DNA of 64,000 bases from JACMLD01 sp963705285 (GTDB lineage Bacteria; Bacteroidota; Bacteroidia; Chitinophagales; Chitinophagaceae): assembly GCA_963705285.1 (NCBI GenBank), contig OY970066.1, positions 3,906,001 through 3,970,000 on the forward strand. Reading direction: 5' to 3'. This document shows positions 35,683-44,431 of this stretch, piece after piece. The notes beneath the pieces were generated by a model. The model searched no databases. It saw nothing but the letters and a program-made list of their open reading frames with translations, and was not told the DNA's origin. Both the position numbers and the translations under genes were made by a program. Position 1 is the stretch's first letter, and each line of letters begins with the position of its first letter.

Positions 35683-35750
35683 TCAATGCGGAAATGTGAT
35701 CAATGTGGAAATGTGATAAATGTGTAAACCTGCCTGCCGGCAGGCAGGTG
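35683..35750 (+). repeat. AATGTGG-type heptads plus 20-bp perfect palindrome
   Basis: Degenerate AATGTGG/AAATGTG units lead into CCTGCCTGCCGGCAGGCAGG at 35729-35748, a perfect palindrome. The same pairing of GTG-rich units and palindrome recurs at 47.98-48.2 kb. Confidence 0.75.
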
Positions 35751-35765
35751 TGTAAATACCGCGAC

Positions 35766-36190
35766 GCGGTTTAATGGAACACAGATTTACATGATTGTGA
35801 TGATGAACAATGATTGTAATGGATTCTCTGCTGGCTCTGTTGGCTCTGTGCGCAAATCCTGTACGTAGTTTATGGAACGCAGATTGTCATGATTGTTTTG
35901 ATGAATAATGATTTAATCGATTCTCTGCTGGCTCTGTTGGCTCTGTGCGCAAATCCTGTTACGTAGTTTATGGAACGCAGAATTTCATGATTGTGATGAT
36001 GAATAATAATTTCAAAGTACTCTCTGTTAGCGCTGTTTGCTCTGTGCGCAAATATGGAACGCAGATTTTCATGATCGTGATGATGAATGATGATTGCAAT
36101 GATTCTCTGCTGGCTCTGTTGGCTCTGTGCGCCATTTCAATTGCGTGGATCAATGCAACGCAGATTTTCATGATTGTCATGATTGAAAAA
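35766..36190 (+). repeat. Degenerate ~83-100 bp direct repeats
   Basis: CATGATTGTGATGATGAA or close variants recur at about 35789, 35889, 35987, 36070 and 36168. CTCTGCTGGCTCTGTTGGCT or variants recur at about 35825, 35922, 36021 and 36104, followed by GTGCGCAAAT in the first three. Most units also carry TATGGAACGCAGATT. The array fills the gap between the FHA gene and the Crp-type regulator. No gene is apparent here. Confidence 0.75.
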
Positions 36191-36259
36191 TGATTACAAC
36201 GACTATTGAAGTGATGCGCTTATTTGTATGTAAACACACCGGTGTTTAGCAATCGGATT

Positions 36260-36281
36260 CCCCCTTTAGGGGGTTAGGGGG
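36260..36281 (+). repeat. CCCCC-TTTA-GGGGG-TTA-GGGGG hairpin before the Crp-type gene
   Basis: A 5-bp GC stem with two possible right arms lies 12 nt before the ATG of the regulator gene. It could be a repeat remnant or could affect translation of that gene. Confidence 0.5.
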
Positions 36282-36293
36282 TATATTTGCCGC

Positions 36294-36872
36294 ATGTTTG
36301 ACCGCATCAACCATTACATCACCAAGTGCACGCCCGTTGGTGCTGAAGACCTGGCATATTTCAACAGCCTGCTGGAGCCCAAACACGTGCCCAAAAAAAC
36401 CGTCTTGCTGCATGAAGGCGATGTGTGCAACTTTGAAGCGTACGTGGTAAAGGGTTGCATCCGTACTTACTATATTGATGAAAAGGGTTTTGAAGTAACC
36501 CTACAATTTGCCATTGAAGACTGGTGGGTAAGCGATATTGCCAGTTTTCATGACCGCACACCCAGCAATATGTTTATAGAAACCCTGGAAGATTGCGAAT
36601 TGCTGGTGCTCAATCCGGGTACCAAAGAATTGTTACTCCAAAAATTACCGGTATTGGAAAAGGTATTCAGGCTAATGGTACAACGCAACCTGTCTGTATT
36701 GCAAAACCGGTTTTTTAAAACGGTTACTGCCACCGCAACTGAAAAATACCTCGATTTTATTGAACGTTACCCTACCATACCGCAGCGGGTGGCCCAGCAT
36801 TACATAGCTTCTTACCTGGGCATATCGCCCGAGTTTTTAAGTAAGATTAGAACGCGGCTGGCCAAAAAGTAG
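36294..36872 (+). CDS. Crp/Fnr-family transcriptional regulator
   Basis: The 192-residue protein has an N-terminal cyclic-nucleotide-binding-like barrel (about 15-115; PKKTVLLHEGDVCNFEAYVVKGCIRTYY) and a short C-terminal helix-turn-helix (about 145-190; RVAQHYIASYLGISPEFLSKIRTRL). The effector-pocket residues of true cAMP-binding Crp are not evident, as is common in the many small Crp-like regulators of Bacteroidota. It lies about 90 nt before a VOC dioxygenase/esterase set on the same strand and probably controls that set or shares its transcript. Confidence 0.85.
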   Translation: MFDRINHYITKCTPVGAEDLAYFNSLLEPKHVPKKTVLLHEGDVCNFEAYVVKGCIRTYYIDEKGFEVTLQFAIEDWWVSDIASFHDRTPSNMFIETLEDCELLVLNPGTKELLLQKLPVLEKVFRLMVQRNLSVLQNRFFKTVTATATEKYLDFIERYPTIPQRVAQHYIASYLGISPEFLSKIRTRLAKK

Positions 36873-36964
36873 CGCGGCATTAAGGATGGCGCCGGTTTTT
36901 GATGCTATTTCTTGTCCTGGTTCAATGTTTTGCCATACAATACTGCAGACATTTGCTGTATAAA

Positions 36965-37909
36965 ATGAATAAAATGAACAATCAAATACTCGGCCTTCAC
37001 CACGTAACGGCCATTGCCAATAACGCAAAAACCAATCACGATTTCTATACCGGTGTACTGGGTGCCCGACTGGTAAAGAAAACAGTCAATTTTGATGACC
37101 CTGGTACCTACCACTTCTACTACGGCAATGAAACCGGCGAGCCCGGTACCATTCTCACCTTTTTTCCGTGGGAAGGCATTGGAGCTGGTAAAACCGGCGT
37201 AGGCATGGCAACCAGTATTGGCTACGCTGTGCCGGAAGGAAGCCTTGCTTTCTGGCAGGAAAGATTCAACAGGTTTCAGGTAAAACAGGGGTCGGTTGAA
37301 GAAAGCTTTGGCGAACAGTTTTTACCATTTCAGGATCCTGACGGACTCAACCTTAAACTCATTGTACCTGAGCAACCGGATCAAAGAACGGGTTGGGAAA
37401 CCAGCGAAGTGAAAGCAGCGCATGCGACCAAAGGTTTCCATAGCGTGGTGCTTACATTGAAAAATATAACCGCTACTGCCAGCATATTAACGGATATTTT
37501 TGGTTACCGTTTGCTGAAGCAGGAAGGAAATCTCTATCGTTTTATCACCGATGCCGTTGCCACGGCTTCCATCATAGATTTGCTTGAAATGCCACAGGGT
37601 ACACCCGGTGTTTCAGCGGCCGGCACCAACCATCATATTGCCTTCAGGGTAAAAGATGAGACTGTGCAAATGGCATTCCGCGAAAAAATTGAAACCAGCG
37701 GATTGCATATAACGCCTAAGATTAACCGCGATTATTTCTATTCGCTTTATTTCAGGGAGCCCGGTGGTGTATTGTTTGAAATAGCCACCGATAACCCGGG
37801 TTTTGCAACAGATGAGACTGTGGATACATTGGGAAGCAGCCTTCGTTTACCCAAACAATATGAACCCGCGCGTAAAAAAATTGAAGCGGTACTGCCCAAA
37901 CTCAGCTAA
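36965..37909 (+). CDS. VOC-family ring-cleaving dioxygenase-like protein (MhqO-like)
   Basis: ATG at 36965 (or 36974) fits the family start ILGLHHVTAIA; the upstream extension to 36899 is hydrophobic and unlike the family. The 314-residue protein has two vicinal-oxygen-chelate halves. The first starts with LHHVTAIANNAKTNHDFYTGVLGARLVKKTVNFDDPGTYHFYYG shared in part with the next gene. The second has GFHSVVLTLKN and NHHIAFRVKD, with a C-terminal YFREPGGVLFEIATDNPGF carrying the metal-ligand Glu. The closest named relatives are the hydroquinone/quinone-linked MhqA/MhqO proteins of Bacillus. Activity on an aromatic ring is inference. Confidence 0.8.
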   Translation: MNKMNNQILGLHHVTAIANNAKTNHDFYTGVLGARLVKKTVNFDDPGTYHFYYGNETGEPGTILTFFPWEGIGAGKTGVGMATSIGYAVPEGSLAFWQERFNRFQVKQGSVEESFGEQFLPFQDPDGLNLKLIVPEQPDQRTGWETSEVKAAHATKGFHSVVLTLKNITATASILTDIFGYRLLKQEGNLYRFITDAVATASIIDLLEMPQGTPGVSAAGTNHHIAFRVKDETVQMAFREKIETSGLHITPKINRDYFYSLYFREPGGVLFEIATDNPGFATDETVDTLGSSLRLPKQYEPARKKIEAVLPKLS

Positions 37910-37940
37910 CGCAAACCGTTGTTGTATAAAAACATTTAGT

Positions 37941-38894
37941 ATGAAAAAACTAATCACCGGTATTCATCACGTAACGGCTATTGCCGCAGGTGCACAGGCC
38001 AATATCAATTTTTATGCAGGTATACTGGGCATAAGGTTGGTAAAAAAGACGGTCAATTTTGATGCAGCTGAAGTGTATCATTTTTATTACGGCGATGAGG
38101 AAGGTAATCCCGGAAGCATCCTTACTTTTTTTCCGTACCAGGGACTTACCCATGGAAGGCATGGCAAGGGAATGCTTAACACCACTTCTTTTTCGGTGGC
38201 GGCAAGTTCCCTCAATTATTGGCTTGACCGTTTGAAGAAATTTAACGTGCCTTTTAAGACCCCGCAGGAAAGGTTTGCCGGTGAACTGGTCGTCTACTTT
38301 GAAGACCTGGATGGGTTAGGCCTTGAAATGGTATTTAATGAAACAGACAACCGCCCGGGGTATGCGCATGGCCATGTTCCATTGCAGCATGCTATCAAAG
38401 GTTTGTACAGTGTGGAGATCTGGGAAGAAGGGTATGAGCGAACCGCCGGTTTGTTGACAGAACAGCTAGACCATGTGTTGATTGCAGAGAAGGGTAACCG
38501 CTTCAGGTTTGCAGCCACCGATGCGCCGGGAAATTATGTAGACATTCTCTGTTCGCCCGATAGCATGAAAGGCCTTGCCGGCAGCGGCACTGTACATCAC
38601 CTTGCATTTAGTACGCCCGATGCCGCATCACAACTGGAGGTAAGAAAAAAGATACTGCAGCGAATGCTGAATACAACACCGGTACTCGACCGCAATTATT
38701 TTACGTCTATCTATTTCCGTGAGCCGGGGGGTGTTTTGTTTGAGGTGGCCACCGCTGGCCCCGGTTTTAGTGTAGACGAAGACAAAGACCACCTGGGCGA
38801 AATGTTAAAACTACCGGAACAGTTTGAAATCAACCGGCAACACATTGAACAGACACTTACGCCCGTGGTAATGGATTTTAAAAAATATGAATAG
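37941..38894 (+). CDS. Second VOC-family ring-cleaving dioxygenase-like protein (MhqO-like)
   Basis: ATG at 37941 gives MKKLITGIHHVTAIAAG, as in the paralogue, so the longer frame from 37803 is rejected. The 317-residue protein keeps the same paired VOC layout: IHHVTAIAAG, LVKKTVNFDAAEVYHFYYGDEEG, then VHHLAFSTPD and YFREPGGVLFEVATAGPGFSVDE with metal ligands His and Glu. It is a tandem duplicate of the preceding gene, 31 nt downstream, that has diverged. It overlaps the next gene by 8 nt. A paired function in quinone or aromatic detoxification is likely but untested here. Confidence 0.8.
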   Translation: MKKLITGIHHVTAIAAGAQANINFYAGILGIRLVKKTVNFDAAEVYHFYYGDEEGNPGSILTFFPYQGLTHGRHGKGMLNTTSFSVAASSLNYWLDRLKKFNVPFKTPQERFAGELVVYFEDLDGLGLEMVFNETDNRPGYAHGHVPLQHAIKGLYSVEIWEEGYERTAGLLTEQLDHVLIAEKGNRFRFAATDAPGNYVDILCSPDSMKGLAGSGTVHHLAFSTPDAASQLEVRKKILQRMLNTTPVLDRNYFTSIYFREPGGVLFEVATAGPGFSVDEDKDHLGEMLKLPEQFEINRQHIEQTLTPVVMDFKKYE

Positions 38895-39516
38895 TATGCA
38901 CCAGAAAAATATTATAACCGCAGGTAAGAATATAAGGGAGGCAAAAAAGGGCCTGGTAATGGTTCACGGACGCGGCGGTAGCGCAGATGATATTTTATCG
39001 CTGGCCGCGCACCTGCACGTAAAGGACTTTGCGTTGCTGGCGCCCCAGGCAACCGGTAATAGCTGGTACCCGCTTTCTTTTTTAGCGGCCCCGGCAAACA
39101 ATGAACCATGGCTGTCTTCTGCCATTGATCTACTGGGGCAAACAGTAGCGGAAATAGAAGGGCATGGCATTGCCGCAGAAAATATTTATTTCATGGGTTT
39201 TTCGCAAGGCGCGTGTTTAACGCTGGAGTTTGTTACCCGCAATGCGCGCAAATACGGGGGTGTGGTAGCATTTACCGGCGGGCTTATCGGTGATAAAATA
39301 TATCGGGATAATTACAAAGGCAGTTTTGAGCAAACACCGGTATTCATTGGCACCAGCAACCCAGACCCGCATGTGCCCGTAGAAAGGGTATATGCAACCA
39401 CCAATATTCTCAAGAACATGCACGCAAATGTTACCGAGAAAGTATATGATGGTATGGGCCATACCATCAACCAGGATGAAATTGAATGGGCCAATAAATG
39501 GGTGTTTGATAAGTAG
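38887..39516 (+). CDS. Phospholipase/carboxylesterase-family alpha/beta hydrolase (MhqD-like)
   Basis: The 209-residue cytoplasmic hydrolase shows the triad Ser106 in GFSQGA, Asp160 in SNPDPH and His192 in GMGHTI. VMVHGRGGSADD near the start forms the oxyanion-hole region. Length and motif order fit the phospholipase/carboxylesterase family. It overlaps the stop of the preceding VOC gene; ATG at 38896 is also possible. In Bacillus the hydrolase MhqD is encoded beside the VOC protein MhqE and responds to quinones, and the present arrangement is similar. The substrate is unknown. Confidence 0.82.
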   Translation: MNSMHQKNIITAGKNIREAKKGLVMVHGRGGSADDILSLAAHLHVKDFALLAPQATGNSWYPLSFLAAPANNEPWLSSAIDLLGQTVAEIEGHGIAAENIYFMGFSQGACLTLEFVTRNARKYGGVVAFTGGLIGDKIYRDNYKGSFEQTPVFIGTSNPDPHVPVERVYATTNILKNMHANVTEKVYDGMGHTINQDEIEWANKWVFDK

Positions 39517-39714
39517 GCTTTCAAAAAGCAGCCGGTAACTGCAACTGACCTCTTCTTCAACCCGCAGATTGGGCAAGCAGCATGTACTGATTTCGAACAA
39601 AATTATATCAAAACCGTACACTTCGGGTTTGTCGCCTCAGTGATAAGCCGGCTGATTGTCAATAACATAAACTGGTGGCATTATATTGGTGCCTGTTGGG
39701 CTCAAACCAGCCCC

Positions 39715-42072
39715 ATGTTCAAAACAAACCTCAAAATAGCCTGGCGAAATCTTATCAAAGACAAGCAATTTACGTTGCTGAATGTGTTGGGACTTTCTGC
39801 CGGCCTGGCCTGTGCTTTACTTATTTTTTTATGGGTGAGCGATGAAATGCAGTTCGATAAAATATTTCTGAATGATAACCGGTTGTATAAATTGTTTGAA
39901 CAGCGGAGCACCCGCGAGGGCGATCTCAGCTATACAGAAGAATCATCAGGCAAATTAAGTGAGGCAGTAAAACAATCCATTTCAGGCGTTGAATATGCTT
40001 CCGCCGTTGCGCCACCGGGATGGTTTCCGCAGAACACCCTTTCGGCCAACGACAAAAATATTAAGGCAAACGGTCAGTATGCAGAGAAAGATTATTTCAA
40101 CATATTCTCTTTTGCACTGATTGATGGAAACAGGAATGATGCGCTTGCTCACAACAATTCAATTGTGCTGAGCGATGAGCTGGCCATGAAACTATTTGGT
40201 ACTACCCGCAATATTATTGGCAAGGCAGTGGAGATTGATCATGATACCACATTTTTTGTGTCTGGTGTATTTAAAAAAATGCCGGTAAATTCTTCTCAGC
40301 AATTTGATTTTGTACGCTCGTTTGATTATTTCAGAACCATTAAAGACTGGGTAACCTACTGGCGCAATACCGGGCCGTTGAATTATGTATTGTTAAAGCC
40401 GGGTGTTGACGTAAACGTTTTTAATAACAATGTACGCGATATCATCAATAAAAACTCAAGGGATACGGTAACCAAAGTGGTTGCTATCAAATTTTCTGAT
40501 GTGTACCTGCACAACAAGTACAACGGCAATGTGCAGGGCGGCGGCAGGCTGGCATATGTAAAATTATTTTCACTGCTGGCAGTATTCATTCTGGTGATTG
40601 CGTGTATTAATTTCATGAACCTTTCCACTGCCAAAGCTGCCAGAAGGTTAAAAGAAGTGGGTATCAAAAAAGTGGTGGGCGCAAACAGGAAGCAGCTGGT
40701 AGGGCAATTTCTTACCGAATCGTTTTTACTAACGCTCGCCGCCATGTTCTGCGCTGTTGTTATTGCTTTAATGCTATTACCTGCCTTCAATCAATTGACC
40801 CGAAAAGAAATTTCGATGGATTTTAGCTGGCAAATGGTCAGTGCCATTCTTTGTATTGCCGTTATCACCGGCTTTGTGGCGGGCAGCTATCCGGCATTGT
40901 ATATATCCAAATTCAATCCATTGTCTGTTTTAAAAGGTAAGCTCCAAACATCTGCGGCCGAGTTATTGTCGAGAAAAGGGTTGGTGGTTTTTCAGTTTAC
41001 TTTATCTACCGTTTTAATTGTTGTAGTAGTTATCATCTTTCAGCAAATCCAATATATTCAACAGACAGATCCCGGGTATAACAAAAACAATGTACTGCGC
41101 ATAGCGGCTGAAGGCAATCTTGCAACAAAGCAGGATGCATTTATTGCAGAATTAAAACAAATACCCGGCGTTGTAAATGCCAGTGCTACCAACCACCGTA
41201 TGGTGGGTCATAATTTTGCCACGTCGCTCGGGTGGCCGGGACAGTCAACAGATGATGATACCTATTTTGAAGGTTTTGAAACAGGCTATGATTTTGTTGA
41301 AACCATGGGCATGCGCATTAAAGAAGGCAGGAGCTTTTCAAGATCTTTTGGTACAGATGTTTCAGCCGTCATTCTAAATGAAGCAGCGGTAAATGCCATG
41401 CATTTGAAAGACCCCGTGGGCAAGGTGGTAACCAATGGAGATAAAAGCCTGCACGTGATTGGCGTGGTCGGCAATTTTAATTTTGAATCGATGCACGCCA
41501 CAGTAAAGCCGTCGTTTTTGATGCTGGTGCCGCAAAGTGGAACCATTGTTGCCAGCGTCACCGGCAGAAACCAACATGCTACCATCAGCGCCATACAACG
41601 TTTGTATGAAAGTTTTAACCCTGGTTTTCCTTTTACATTTAATTTTTTGGATGAAGCCTATCAACGGCAATATGAAAGTGAAACAACGGTGTCTGCTCTA
41701 TCAAAATATTTTGCCGGTCTTGCCATTATTATTTCCTGTTTAGGTTTATTTGGGCTGGCAGCATTTACCGCGCAAAAGCGGCGGAAGGAAATAGGCATAC
41801 GAAAAGTCATCGGCGCATCAACCGCTAATATCGCTACCATGCTCTCCAAAGATTTCCTGGTATTGGTGGGTATTTCCCTGCTGATTGCATTGCCTGTTTC
41901 CTGGTGGATTATGAGTAACTGGTTGCAGGGTTTTGCGTACCGCATCAGCATTAGTCCGCTTGTGTTTTTGTTTGCCAGCCTGTCTGTGTTGCTGATTACC
42001 TTTTTTACGGTTAGCTTTCAGGCTATCAAAGCAGCCATTGCCAACCCGGTGAAGAGTTTGCGAACAGAATAA
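39715..42072 (+). CDS. FtsX/MacB-type ABC transporter permease (orphan)
   Basis: ATG at 39715 gives MFKTNLKIAWRNLIKDKQFTLLNVLGLSAGLACALLIFLWV, the usual start of this Bacteroidota family; the 25 residues before it look spurious. The 785-residue protein has an N-terminal helix, a periplasmic MacB-like domain, a cluster of helices around 280-440 (with FMNLSTAKAARRLKEVGIKKVVGA), a second periplasmic domain and a C-terminal three-helix FtsX block (RRKEIGIRKVIGAS). No ATPase gene is adjacent, as is common for this group. It probably takes part in export or envelope signalling. Confidence 0.85.
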   Translation: MFKTNLKIAWRNLIKDKQFTLLNVLGLSAGLACALLIFLWVSDEMQFDKIFLNDNRLYKLFEQRSTREGDLSYTEESSGKLSEAVKQSISGVEYASAVAPPGWFPQNTLSANDKNIKANGQYAEKDYFNIFSFALIDGNRNDALAHNNSIVLSDELAMKLFGTTRNIIGKAVEIDHDTTFFVSGVFKKMPVNSSQQFDFVRSFDYFRTIKDWVTYWRNTGPLNYVLLKPGVDVNVFNNNVRDIINKNSRDTVTKVVAIKFSDVYLHNKYNGNVQGGGRLAYVKLFSLLAVFILVIACINFMNLSTAKAARRLKEVGIKKVVGANRKQLVGQFLTESFLLTLAAMFCAVVIALMLLPAFNQLTRKEISMDFSWQMVSAILCIAVITGFVAGSYPALYISKFNPLSVLKGKLQTSAAELLSRKGLVVFQFTLSTVLIVVVVIIFQQIQYIQQTDPGYNKNNVLRIAAEGNLATKQDAFIAELKQIPGVVNASATNHRMVGHNFATSLGWPGQSTDDDTYFEGFETGYDFVETMGMRIKEGRSFSRSFGTDVSAVILNEAAVNAMHLKDPVGKVVTNGDKSLHVIGVVGNFNFESMHATVKPSFLMLVPQSGTIVASVTGRNQHATISAIQRLYESFNPGFPFTFNFLDEAYQRQYESETTVSALSKYFAGLAIIISCLGLFGLAAFTAQKRRKEIGIRKVIGASTANIATMLSKDFLVLVGISLLIALPVSWWIMSNWLQGFAYRISISPLVFLFASLSVLLITFFTVSFQAIKAAIANPVKSLRTE

Positions 42073-42122
42073 TGAATACACTTCAGGCGATATAACTATA
42101 ATATGCCTCACAGGTTATAGCA

Positions 42123-43742
42123 TCAAACATTGTTTCCCTGGATGGTATTTTTTAACCGCGCCAAATCGCCCGGCAGGCTTACGCGGTAATCATCCAGTTT
42201 TACGGTGTTTAAAAAATCATTCGAAAATACATCCGCCATTTGCTTTGAGAGTAATGCACTGCGCATGTTTTTCCATTCATCATCGGCATCGCCAAACATA
42301 GTATCTACCAGGTTGGGAAAAGACCAGGGTGCATTTTTGCCCCAATGGAGTGTAAAAGGGACACCTGCTGATTTGAATGCTTTAATTACTTCTGCCAGAA
42401 AATCATCCAGGCCAATCATATTGGAATTGGCTTCCCAGGGTATGCCATCTACTTCCAGTACACAGGTAACCGGAAATTTGGTAAACGCCAACGTAGCAGC
42501 CGAACCTTTTACAAAACGCATGGAAAGAATACCAGGTATGGGGCCGAGCGTGTTCATGCGCTCGGTAAAAATGTCAAGTGCTCTTGTGCAGTCAAACATG
42601 TTGATGCCAACACCACATCCAAATGCCTTGCTGGATTGTGTGGTATCCCAAAAGATTTCTCCCAGTGTACCGCACATATCTTCATCTACTTTTGGAAATG
42701 CTTCTGCTTTCAACGCGGATAGAATCAGCGGTATGATACGTTTGTGTTTGGCGGCAAAGCACGAAACCCAGGTGGGCACATCTTTAAAGATAGACGTTTG
42801 TATCAGCGGAATTGGATCGGGGTAATCCGGTACGTACGGTTTTTTATAAATGATTTCGGTAACAAAATCTTCTTCGAGTTTATACGGGTTGATGTACAAT
42901 TTGTAATGGTATGGCCGTATCACCGTTCCATCGGGCGCTACTTCTTCTGCAATTTTAAATCGGGCATTGGTAAAATCAAGTCCTTCCGCCAGTTGCAACG
43001 CATCTGCCCGGTTGATCTTCTTTACATATCTTTTTAGCAGGAAGCGATCTTCAGCTTCGAGCACCACCCCGTGAATTACACCAAACGCACCCAGGCTTAC
43101 CAGTGCGGCATTGAACAACCCATCGTGCCTGATAACCGTGGAGTTAATAAGACCTGCCGCCTTATCACTAAGCGCCGGCTGGCTTTTTCTTTCCAGGTAA
43201 AAAATATTGCCCGGCGCAGGACCTGTTATTATCTGAAGCCCCACCACGCAATCCTGTATAGAACCCATATCAATAGCTGCTCCATGCACGCCGGTAGAAA
43301 TGGCACCCGCAATGGTTTGTCCGTTGCTGGCACCGCATGCTTTCAGCGATTTGCCTTTTTTAAAAAGATATTCGGTGATTTCTTTTACGTTGATACCGCA
43401 TTGAAATAAAAACAGGTTGTCTGCTTTGAAGGTTGTTTTGGCATGCAATTGATCGCTGGTTATGGCCAATCTGATATCCAGGCTGCGGTTAAACAACATG
43501 CGGTCTTTCTGATGCGCCACATTAGATAAAGACCAGCCACTGCCAAAAGCCCTGAACCGCTCATGGTTGTTCACCGCTTCCTGCAACAATTGCTGTATGG
43601 CTGCCGCGGTATCATTAAAGCGTTCTGTCAACGACGTTATATTGCGGTTGGTGTCTATATCCAGCAGCATAGAGGTTGTCCACGGGCCGTTAAAATGATA
43701 GTTGTCCCATTGGGCAATATGGTGGGTTTTTATTTGGGCCAT
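42123..43742 (-). CDS. FAD-binding oxidase, sugar-lactone-oxidase type
   Basis: The 539-residue protein has the FAD-binding type 4 (VAO/PCMH) domain (about 35-235) with FRAFGSGWSLSNVA and ACGASNGQTIAGAISTGVHGA. A substrate domain follows that recalls D-arabinono/L-gulono-lactone oxidases. There is no signal peptide. The family oxidises sugars or aldonolactones with oxygen or another acceptor. The substrate here is not known. It stands alone on the minus strand, converging with the permease gene and 6 nt after the small lipoprotein gene. Confidence 0.75.
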   Translation of the reverse strand: MAQIKTHHIAQWDNYHFNGPWTTSMLLDIDTNRNITSLTERFNDTAAAIQQLLQEAVNNHERFRAFGSGWSLSNVAHQKDRMLFNRSLDIRLAITSDQLHAKTTFKADNLFLFQCGINVKEITEYLFKKGKSLKACGASNGQTIAGAISTGVHGAAIDMGSIQDCVVGLQIITGPAPGNIFYLERKSQPALSDKAAGLINSTVIRHDGLFNAALVSLGAFGVIHGVVLEAEDRFLLKRYVKKINRADALQLAEGLDFTNARFKIAEEVAPDGTVIRPYHYKLYINPYKLEEDFVTEIIYKKPYVPDYPDPIPLIQTSIFKDVPTWVSCFAAKHKRIIPLILSALKAEAFPKVDEDMCGTLGEIFWDTTQSSKAFGCGVGINMFDCTRALDIFTERMNTLGPIPGILSMRFVKGSAATLAFTKFPVTCVLEVDGIPWEANSNMIGLDDFLAEVIKAFKSAGVPFTLHWGKNAPWSFPNLVDTMFGDADDEWKNMRSALLSKQMADVFSNDFLNTVKLDDYRVSLPGDLARLKNTIQGNNV

Positions 43743-43748
43743 AATTGA

Positions 43749-44096
43749 TTAATTTGAATTTTTCAGGCAAACGTATTTGGCCTTAATGGATTTTCTTTTT
43801 CCAAACGTGAAGGTGTTGCGCAGCATAGCCCCGAAGGTAATCTTGTATTCAACCGAGTGAAACCCGCCAATGGGGCAGGCATTGATGGTTTTTACGCCGT
43901 CTTTCAATAATGAGAGACGTACCACAGTATCAATAACTATTACTTCTTTGCCATTGTAAAAACCGATTTGCGTATTTACCGGGCTGGCTGTAGCCGTACC
44001 ATTTTTGTTGGATAATATAATGGAATAAGAACAGGACTGCAATAGCAATAACGCTACCGCCGCAACCGAAAGCACTTTGATTGTTGGAGAAATCAT
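43749..44096 (-). CDS. Small Bor-like lipoprotein
   Basis: The 115-residue protein has a lipoprotein signal ending LLQSC (Cys22). The mature part shows NACPIGGFHSVEYKITFG, TFTFGKRKSIKAKYVC, where a Cys-Gly-x region, a TF.(x4).L...TFG pattern and a final conserved Cys recall the lambda Bor / Iss lipoprotein pattern. Distance is large, so this is a weak family suggestion. The adjacent FAD oxidase gene follows after 6 nt, so they may be co-transcribed. Confidence 0.55.
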   Translation of the reverse strand: MISPTIKVLSVAAVALLLLQSCSYSIILSNKNGTATASPVNTQIGFYNGKEVIVIDTVVRLSLLKDGVKTINACPIGGFHSVEYKITFGAMLRNTFTFGKRKSIKAKYVCLKNSN

Positions 44097-44431
44097 TGTT
44101 GGTGGTTTATAGATTTAAGAACAGCCTTGTCTGTTTTATACAAGCTGTCTATTGATTTATTGATACTAACGGGAGCGCACAATGCCATCAATGCCGCAAA
44201 ACGGAGCCTGTTGATACTTAACCGGGAGGAAGAAATCAGATTTTATAAGCGTTCGGGCGGGTAACAGACGGAGCAAACAGATTGCTGTGCATCAAATACA
44301 CTAATATGATGTATGGCATGAAGATATTATTTTTTGAGACATCAGCCAATGTTTTTTTACTCATTTTGCTGAAGCCCGCACAAATGCATCTTGCGATTTT
44401 GTACAAGTGTGCCATTGAAATTGTTGGATAA
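44097..44431. other. Intergenic stretch without a supported gene
   Basis: About 335 bp between the small lipoprotein and the Fpg/Nei gene. A 41-codon plus-strand frame (44306-44431) occurs but has no supporting context. No repeat or hairpin of note was seen. Confidence 0.5.

Noticed and set aside
36899..36964. Longer start of the first VOC gene
   Set aside because: The extra residues are hydrophobic and absent from the paralogue just downstream.
42205..42825. A 206-codon plus-strand frame
   Set aside because: It is antisense to the FAD oxidase gene and lacks protein-like motifs.
44306..44431. A 41-codon plus-strand frame
   Set aside because: It has no coupled neighbour, recognisable motif or promoter and abuts a gene on the other strand.
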